From the NCBI RefSeq assembly GCF_936933875.1, contig NZ_CAKZIK010000070.1, forward strand, positions 1-64,000: 64,000 nt of DNA, read 5' to 3'. Position numbers and translations under genes: made by a program. The notes beneath the pieces were generated by a model. The model saw only the letters and a program-made list of their open reading frames with translations, did no database searches and was not told the DNA's origin. Of this stretch, positions 59,067 to 64,000 are shown piece after piece (position 1 is the stretch's first letter; every line of letters begins with the position of its first letter). This DNA is from an uncultured Chryseobacterium sp. (GTDB taxonomy: Bacteria > Bacteroidota > Bacteroidia > Flavobacteriales > Weeksellaceae).

Positions 59067-59105
59067 TTTGTTTATTTCAAAATAAAGTAATTACTTTGTA
59101 ATAAC
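59067..59105 (+). promoter_or_regulatory. Putative mazEF promoter with overlapping operator
   Basis: TTTG (59067-59070) followed by 20 bases and TTACTTTG, one base off TAnnTTTG. Two direct GTAATWAC sites (59087-59094 and 59098-59105) lie 11 bases apart, about one helical turn; the first is part of the perfect palindrome AAAGTAATTACTTT (59084-59097). This suits autoregulation by a MazE dimer. Confidence 0.55.
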
Positions 59106-59118
59106 AATAAAATTAGAA

Positions 59119-59364
59119 ATGGAACTTTCAGTAATCAATATCGGAAATTCAAAAGGAATCAGACTTTCAAAAACAATTCTGGAAAAATATAATATTCAGG
59201 ATAAAATCGAACTTGTTCTGGAAAAAGGTTTCATAGTACTCAAACCTAAGGTAGAACCAAGAAAAGGCTGGGAAAAGGCATTCAAAAAAATGCATAAAAA
59301 CAATGATGATCAGCTTTTAATTGATGATGTTTTCGAAGATGAAAATTTTGAAGAATGGAACTGA
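59119..59364 (+). CDS. mazE: MazE-like antitoxin (AbrB/SpoVT fold)
   Basis: An 81-residue antitoxin. The N-terminal swapped-hairpin AbrB-type DNA-binding domain is visible (SVINIGNSKGIRLSKTILEKYN, KIELVLEKGFIVLKP), and the C-terminal half (PRKGWEKAFKKMHKNNDDQLLIDDVFEDENFEEWN) is acidic and likely wraps the toxin. It overlaps mazF by ten bases, as expected for a coupled type II toxin-antitoxin pair. Palindromic sites over its promoter suggest self-regulation. Confidence 0.88.
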   Translation: MELSVINIGNSKGIRLSKTILEKYNIQDKIELVLEKGFIVLKPKVEPRKGWEKAFKKMHKNNDDQLLIDDVFEDENFEEWN

Positions 59365-59678
59365 ATCAGTATGAAGTAGTTCTGGTAAACTTGGATCCTA
59401 CAATTGGAAGTGAAGTAAAGAAAACACGCCCTTGCGTAATTTTGTCTCCAAACGAAATGAATAAATTTCTACAGACCATTATTATAGCACCATTAACAGG
59501 CACTTCAAAAAAATGTCCAACGAGAATTGAGGTTAAAGGTAATACAACAAAAAGTTGGGTAATGATTGATCAAATAAGAACTGTTGACAGAAAGAGGATT
59601 ATTAAAATCTTTGGAAAGCTTACCGAAAAAGAAATTCTACAAATCAAAAATGTAATACAGGAAACTTTTGTGAATTAA
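59355..59678 (+). CDS. mazF: MazF-like toxin, PemK/MazF endoribonuclease
   Basis: A 107-residue type II toxin that would cut mRNA at short sequences. The family signature is QYEVVLVNLDPTIGSEVKKTRPCVILS, followed by IIIAPLTGTSK and SWVMIDQIRTVDRKRI. Its ATG lies inside the end of mazE (ten-base overlap), so the two are translated together. A strong terminator follows. No mobile element is visible around the pair, so it may be a resident chromosomal module. Confidence 0.9.
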   Translation: MELNQYEVVLVNLDPTIGSEVKKTRPCVILSPNEMNKFLQTIIIAPLTGTSKKCPTRIEVKGNTTKSWVMIDQIRTVDRKRIIKIFGKLTEKEILQIKNVIQETFVN

Positions 59679-59690
59679 ATATTTTTCTTA

Positions 59691-59719
59691 AATGCTCTAC
59701 AACAGAGCATTTTTTATTT
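59691..59719 (+). terminator. Intrinsic terminator after mazF
   Basis: AATGCTCT-ACAAC-AGAGCATT followed by TTTTATTTT; a perfect 8-bp stem. Confidence 0.9.
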
Positions 59720-59728
59720 TGTTTGCTT

Positions 59729-59736
59729 TAATTTTG
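59729..59736 (+). promoter_or_regulatory. Putative -7 promoter element for the FUSC-family gene
   Basis: TAATTTTG followed by four bases (CAGC) and the ATG at 59741, again suggesting a leaderless mRNA. No TTTG at -33. Confidence 0.4.
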
Positions 59737-59740
59737 CAGC

Positions 59741-61981
59741 ATGAATTATTCAGCAGAACTGAAAAAATTTGTTACCAGTCAGTATGTTTACTCCGGAGTT
59801 CGCATTGCTTTGGCAATCGTGATTCCAAGTTTAATATTGGCGTATTTTGGTTTGCTGAAAGAGTATTTTCTTTTTCCTTTGGCAACCAGTTTTGTGGGAT
59901 TAACAGACCAACCCGGTCCTTTTATTAGACGAAGAAACGCGCTGATTCTTGCCATTATTTGTTTTATTACCGTTGCTGCTATTGCTAGTGTTTTGAAAGA
60001 TTTTCCGCCTTTGATTTTTCTTGAAATCATTGTTTTCGGGATGTTTTTTTCGATGATTGGCGTTTACGGACAACGTTTGGCTGCAGTAGGTGGCTTAACA
60101 TTAGTTGTATTTTCAATCTTTATCGATGGACATTTAACCGGTGCTAATATTTTGAAAAGCTTGCTGATTTTTTCGGCGGGATGCATTTGGTTTTTGTTGA
60201 TTTTCTTCGTGGTGACGAAACTTCAGCCTTACAAACTTGCAGGACAAATGATTGGAGAGAATTATTTGGAACTGGCAGATTACCTCCGAATTAAAGCCAA
60301 ATTCTATCTTAAAAATCCGGATTTTGGAGGTTTATATCAGGAAGTAATTGCAAAGCAGGTTGTCATCAAAAATCTGCAGGAAGAAACCCGCGAAATGGTT
60401 TTCAAAACAAGAACCATCGTTAATGAATCCACTACAACAAGCCGAATTCTAATGCTGATGTTTTTGAATTCTATCGATTTGTATGAAAAACTCATGACTT
60501 CAGACCAAGACTACAACAAAATTCATGAAAGTTTTGACAACTCTGAAGTTCTTGAAAAAATTCACCATTATTTGGTGATTTTGGCCGAAGAAATTACCAA
60601 TATCGGCATTGCTCTTCAGGGAAATATCAAAACGAAATCTATTTACAATATTGAAGCAGAACATCAAAAAATTTATGATGTATATTTTGAGGTAAGAAAT
60701 CGGGAAATGTCTGCAGATACGCTGGAAAGCTTCATGGCGTTAAGAATGATTTTGGTTCGGATAAATGAAATTACTGAGGATGTAAAAACCAATTACAAAG
60801 TGCTGGCTCAAGACAAAAAACTTGCAAAAAGCCTTTCAACCGGACTGGATTATGACAAATTTGTTCCGAAGCAGGAAAAACTCAATTCCAAAGTCTTTTT
60901 AAACAACTTTTCACTGAAATCTTCACATTTTCGACATGCTGTTCGGATAACCGTTGCGCTTTTGCTGGGGTATGCGTTTTCGAAACTACATTTTCTCGGA
61001 ATTGGGCATTCTTACTGGATTCTCATTACCATTATCGCGATTATGAGGCCCGCTTACAGTACAACAAAGCACAGAAATTTGCTTCGTCTTTACGGAACTT
61101 TCGCCGGAGCTGTAATTGCTTATCTTCTGCTCACTTTTGTTCACAACAATACCGTTTTACTGTTTATAATGCTTTCGAGCATGATTTTGTGTTTTGCTTT
61201 GTTGAAAGGAAAATATTCTTGGGCTGTTTTCTTCATGACAATTTACATCTTCATCGCGTTTAATTTTATGAGTCCGGGAAACGTGAACGGAATTTTTAAA
61301 GATCGAATTATCGATACTGCCATTGCCGGAATTATTGCTTTTTTAGTTGCTTATTTCGTGCTTCCTGTTTGGGAACATACCCAGAACAGAAATTTAATGA
61401 AAGCATCCGCAAAAGCCAATTTGAGCTATTTTGATGAAGTCATTAATCGGTTTGAAGACCCCGGAAATCAATCTGAAACTTATAAAATTAAAAGAAAAGA
61501 TGCGATTATCAGCATGGCGAATCTTTCAGATAATTTCCAGCGCATGCTTTCCGACCCAAAAAACCAGCAAAGAAAAATGGAAACCGTGCATCAGTTTGTG
61601 AACACAGCACATTTAATTACAGCTTACACTGCTTCTCTTTCACAATATTCAAACTCCGGAAATCAGTTTCCGGAAATAGATATGGAAAGCTGGGACAGAA
61701 AAATCTCAGCTGAACTTTCCCGCACAAAAGCACTTTTGGCAGAAGAAACTTTTGATGAAAACATCAAACATGAAAGTAAAATTAAGCCCGAAGATGCAGT
61801 GGAAGAATTATTACTGAAAAGAAAAACTGAGATTGAGGAAAACGAGTTTTTTGATATACGTGATCCACAAAGGTTAACCAAACTTACTGAACTTAAAAAT
61901 ATCCGCGAAATTCTGGAACTGCTGTACGACGTTGCCCGCGAACAGAGAAAAGTAACAGAAAACTACGTGAAAATTGTCTAG
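59741..61981 (+). CDS. FUSC family membrane protein (YccS/YhfK-like)
   Basis: Inner-membrane protein of 746 residues. Two bundles of transmembrane helices (about residues 15-165 and 395-550) flank a large cytoplasmic region. RRRNALILAIICFITVAAI and MRPAYSTTKHRNLLRLYGTFAGAVIAYLLLTF are typical FUSC blocks. The family includes aromatic-acid exporters and YccS proteins of unknown role; the substrate is not predictable. Its C-terminal cytoplasmic tail is rich in Glu/Lys. The stop codon overlaps that of the convergent phosphopantetheinyl transferase gene. Confidence 0.9.
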   Translation: MNYSAELKKFVTSQYVYSGVRIALAIVIPSLILAYFGLLKEYFLFPLATSFVGLTDQPGPFIRRRNALILAIICFITVAAIASVLKDFPPLIFLEIIVFGMFFSMIGVYGQRLAAVGGLTLVVFSIFIDGHLTGANILKSLLIFSAGCIWFLLIFFVVTKLQPYKLAGQMIGENYLELADYLRIKAKFYLKNPDFGGLYQEVIAKQVVIKNLQEETREMVFKTRTIVNESTTTSRILMLMFLNSIDLYEKLMTSDQDYNKIHESFDNSEVLEKIHHYLVILAEEITNIGIALQGNIKTKSIYNIEAEHQKIYDVYFEVRNREMSADTLESFMALRMILVRINEITEDVKTNYKVLAQDKKLAKSLSTGLDYDKFVPKQEKLNSKVFLNNFSLKSSHFRHAVRITVALLLGYAFSKLHFLGIGHSYWILITIIAIMRPAYSTTKHRNLLRLYGTFAGAVIAYLLLTFVHNNTVLLFIMLSSMILCFALLKGKYSWAVFFMTIYIFIAFNFMSPGNVNGIFKDRIIDTAIAGIIAFLVAYFVLPVWEHTQNRNLMKASAKANLSYFDEVINRFEDPGNQSETYKIKRKDAIISMANLSDNFQRMLSDPKNQQRKMETVHQFVNTAHLITAYTASLSQYSNSGNQFPEIDMESWDRKISAELSRTKALLAEETFDENIKHESKIKPEDAVEELLLKRKTEIEENEFFDIRDPQRLTKLTELKNIREILELLYDVAREQRKVTENYVKIV

Positions 61982-62637
61982 AAAGGACTTTCCGGCTGAA
62001 TTTTGTAATGAATTTGATGATTTTCCTCAATAATCGCAAAGAAAAATTCTTCAATTCTGAAAACTCTCGCAATGTAGCGGTCTTCAAAACTATCATCGAA
62101 AACGCGGCATTTGATCTCAGATAAATCATTCAAACTGAATTGTTCCACCTCGTAATAATCTTTCAAAGACCAATATTTTGAGGGATGAAGTTTGTACAAT
62201 GCTTCTTTAATGACCCAAATGACGGTAATCATTTCCACCTCATCTTCGTTTTCTGTCCAAGAGATTTCATTGGGATGAAGAAATTTATGTTTGATTTTAA
62301 GAATTTTAGGCATTATTTTCTCCAGATCAATCCCTACTCTTTTCTGCGAAATCGCCAATGAAGCAAAAGGATACGAATGGGTGATGGAAATAAAGGCGTC
62401 TTTTGGCTCAAGATAAGGTTGACCGATGGTTTTATACAGGATTTTATGTTCGGGCTTTATCATTTTCAAAAGCTTCCGAATCATCAGATATTCCTTGATT
62501 TTTTTAGGATGAAATTTTTGAACGCGTTCTAGATTTTCTTCTTCAACCAACTCTTGCTCATTAAAAGAATCGGCTTCATCGAACTTCCAAAAAAGAATAG
62601 TCGCGTTATCGTCGGTAAAATCCTGATAAAAAGGCAT
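61978..62637 (-). CDS. 4'-phosphopantetheinyl transferase superfamily protein
   Basis: Transfers phosphopantetheine from CoA to carrier proteins. The Sfp-type motifs are RVGIDLEKI (metal-binding Asp/Glu) and WVIKEALYKLHP (Trp-x-x-Lys-Glu-Ala). The preceding block SITHSYPFASLAI is also typical. Its length, 219 residues from MPFYQDFTDD, is normal. A longer in-frame ATG at 62718 exists but would overlap the ahcY promoter region, so the short start is preferred. It could activate fatty-acid synthase ACP or a secondary pathway; no carrier protein is nearby. Confidence 0.88.
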   Translation of the reverse strand: MPFYQDFTDDNATILFWKFDEADSFNEQELVEEENLERVQKFHPKKIKEYLMIRKLLKMIKPEHKILYKTIGQPYLEPKDAFISITHSYPFASLAISQKRVGIDLEKIMPKILKIKHKFLHPNEISWTENEDEVEMITVIWVIKEALYKLHPSKYWSLKDYYEVEQFSLNDLSEIKCRVFDDSFEDRYIARVFRIEEFFFAIIEENHQIHYKIQPESPF

Positions 62638-62639
62638 TT

Positions 62640-62670
62640 TTTGCAGTGCAATAATTAGTTCGTAAATTTG
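62640..62670 (+). promoter_or_regulatory. Full-consensus promoter of ahcY
   Basis: TTTG (62640-62643), exactly 19 bases, then TAAATTTG (62663-62670). This is the textbook Bacteroidota arrangement. It gives a leader of about 60 bases before the ATG at 62736. Confidence 0.75.
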
Positions 62671-62735
62671 CAAAAAATTTTCGGATAAAAAATCTGAAAA
62701 GCGCGTGAAATTAATCACAAAATATATTAAAATCT

Positions 62736-64000
62736 ATGGAAACTACAACACAATACGTTCCTTACAAAGTGAAGGACATTTCCCTAGCAGAATGGGGAAG
62801 AAAAGAAATTGAATTAGCGGAAGCTGAAATGCCTGGTTTGATGGCTATTCGTGAAGAGTATGGTCCCTCTCAACCACTTAAAGGTGCAAGAATTGCGGGA
62901 TGTCTTCACATGACGATCCAAACTGCTGTTTTGATCGAAACTTTGGTAGCGCTTGGAGCTGATGTAACCTGGTCTTCTTGTAATATTTTCTCTACTCAGG
63001 ATCATGCTGCTGCTGCAATTGCTGCTGCTGGGATTCCAGTTTACGCTTGGAAAGGAATGAATGAAGAGGAATTCGACTGGTGTATTGAGCAGACTCTTTT
63101 CTTTGGTGAAGACAGAAAACCATTGAACATGATTTTGGATGACGGTGGAGATTTAACGAACATGGTTTTTGACAGATATCCGGAATTAACAAAAGACATT
63201 AAAGGTCTTTCTGAAGAAACAACTACCGGCGTTCACAGATTGTACGAAAGAATGGAAAATGGAACTTTGGTGATGCCTGCAATTAACGTAAACGATTCTG
63301 TAACAAAATCAAAATTCGATAACAAATACGGATGTAGAGAATCTGCCGTAGATGCTATCAGAAGAGCAACTGACGTGATGTTGGCCGGAAAAAGAGTTGT
63401 AGTTTGCGGTTTTGGTGATGTGGGTAAAGGAACTGCGGCTTCTTTCAGAGGTGCAGGTTCTATTGTTACTGTTACGGAAATCGACCCAATTTGTGCGCTT
63501 CAGGCTGCAATGGAAGGTTACGAAGTAAAAAAACTGGATACTGTAATTGAAACTGCAGATATCATCATTACCACTACTGGTAACTTCAACATTGTAAAAG
63601 GAGAACACTTCAAAAAAATGAAGGATAAAACCATCGTTTGCAACATCGGACACTTCGATAACGAAATCGATATGGCTTGGTTGAACGCAAACTACGGAGC
63701 TACAAAATCTACAGTAAAACCACAGGTTGATATCTATAATGTAGATGGAAACGATATCATTATTCTTGCTGAAGGACGTTTGGTAAACCTTGGTTGCGCA
63801 ACTGGTCACCCAAGTTTTGTAATGAGTAACTCTTTTTCTAACCAAACTTTGGCACAGATTGAACTTTGGACAAACAGCGATGCTTACGAAAACCAAGTGT
63901 ATATGTTGCCAAAAAAACTGGACGAAAAAGTAGCCATGCTTCACCTGAAAAAAATAGGTGTAGAATTGGAAACGCTTTCTCCGGAACAGGCAAAATACAT
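62736..64000 (+). CDS. ahcY: Adenosylhomocysteinase, C-terminus cut by window edge
   Basis: SAH hydrolase that splits S-adenosylhomocysteine into adenosine and homocysteine in the methyl cycle. The N-terminus METTTQYVPYKVKDISLAEWGRKEIELAE matches the family. RIAGCLHMTIQTAVLIETL and SSCNIFSTQDHAAAAI lead to the substrate site, and VVCGFGDVGKGTAASFRG is the NAD-binding motif. CNIGHFDNEIDMAWLN and LAEGRLVNLGCATGHPSFVMS are also visible. The frame is open to the end of the window, so the last 10-20 residues are missing. The full-consensus promoter suggests strong constitutive expression. Confidence 0.96.
   Translation, partial: METTTQYVPYKVKDISLAEWGRKEIELAEAEMPGLMAIREEYGPSQPLKGARIAGCLHMTIQTAVLIETLVALGADVTWSSCNIFSTQDHAAAAIAAAGIPVYAWKGMNEEEFDWCIEQTLFFGEDRKPLNMILDDGGDLTNMVFDRYPELTKDIKGLSEETTTGVHRLYERMENGTLVMPAINVNDSVTKSKFDNKYGCRESAVDAIRRATDVMLAGKRVVVCGFGDVGKGTAASFRGAGSIVTVTEIDPICALQAAMEGYEVKKLDTVIETADIIITTTGNFNIVKGEHFKKMKDKTIVCNIGHFDNEIDMAWLNANYGATKSTVKPQVDIYNVDGNDIIILAEGRLVNLGCATGHPSFVMSNSFSNQTLAQIELWTNSDAYENQVYMLPKKLDEKVAMLHLKKIGVELETLSPEQAKY

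Noticed and set aside
1..64000. CRISPR arrays, prophage and intact insertion sequences.
   Set aside because: No regularly spaced direct repeats with unique spacers, no phage structural genes and no transposase frame were seen.
1..64000. rRNA and tRNA genes.
   Set aside because: Gaps were read for tRNA-like cloverleaf ends and rRNA sequence; none was found, though an RNA gene search program was not available.

Overview
The window looks like a chromosome segment of a flavobacterium, most likely a Chryseobacterium/Kaistella-type member of the Weeksellaceae. The evidence is the AT-rich sequence, several Bacteroidota-type promoters (TAnnTTTG, in two cases with TTTG exactly 19 bases upstream), few visible Shine-Dalgarno sites, and typical gene content: PPDK, an odhB-type sucB, GlgB-GlgA-GlgC, and ligase-associated repair genes. 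No rRNA, tRNA, prophage, CRISPR array or intact insertion sequence was seen.

Layout. 1-3540: two divergent peptidases (a Pro-specific M24 enzyme, cut by the window edge, and a secreted M28 enzyme). 3596-24795: a 21-kb genome-maintenance island. On the minus strand it has exonuclease III, a short DnaE2-like polymerase and DinB. On the plus strand it has Ku, LigD (PE-ligase-polymerase), a DUF6526 membrane protein, a small lipoprotein, an SDR, topoisomerase IB, a zincless Fpg/Nei glycosylase, a catalase-like heme protein, a DadA-like oxidase, and the ligase-associated set (MBL exonuclease, ATP-dependent ligase, Lhr-like helicase, MmcB-like nuclease, PdeM). The gaps in this island are rich in short dispersed repeats. 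24850-38160: mostly housekeeping genes (pruA, ppdK, fabH, corA, SDR/ALDH pair, thioredoxin, acyltransferase, glycosyltransferase, exonuclease) and several small membrane or secreted peptides. 38209-43332: apaG and a sucA-sucB operon with a secreted protein of unknown function between the two genes. 43559-49814: a SRPBCC/GyrI-like membrane protein and the glgB-glgA-glgC operon; GlgB has a long histone-H1-like basic tail. 50033-59036: a glycogen-binding-type esterase and an M17 aminopeptidase, then a run of amide-bond-forming genes (two ATP-grasps, esterase, GCS2 carboxylate-amine ligase, class I glutamine amidotransferase, a third ATP-grasp-like protein) that looks like a pathway for an unknown peptide or amide. 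59119-64000: a mazEF toxin-antitoxin pair, a FUSC-family membrane protein, a phosphopantetheinyl transferase and the start of ahcY.

The two most interesting regions are the repair island, which joins NHEJ, the ligase-associated repair set, translesion polymerases, topoisomerase IB and redox enzymes, and the amidoligase cluster at 52.7-59.0 kb. Functions are assigned from motifs read by eye; no database search was run.
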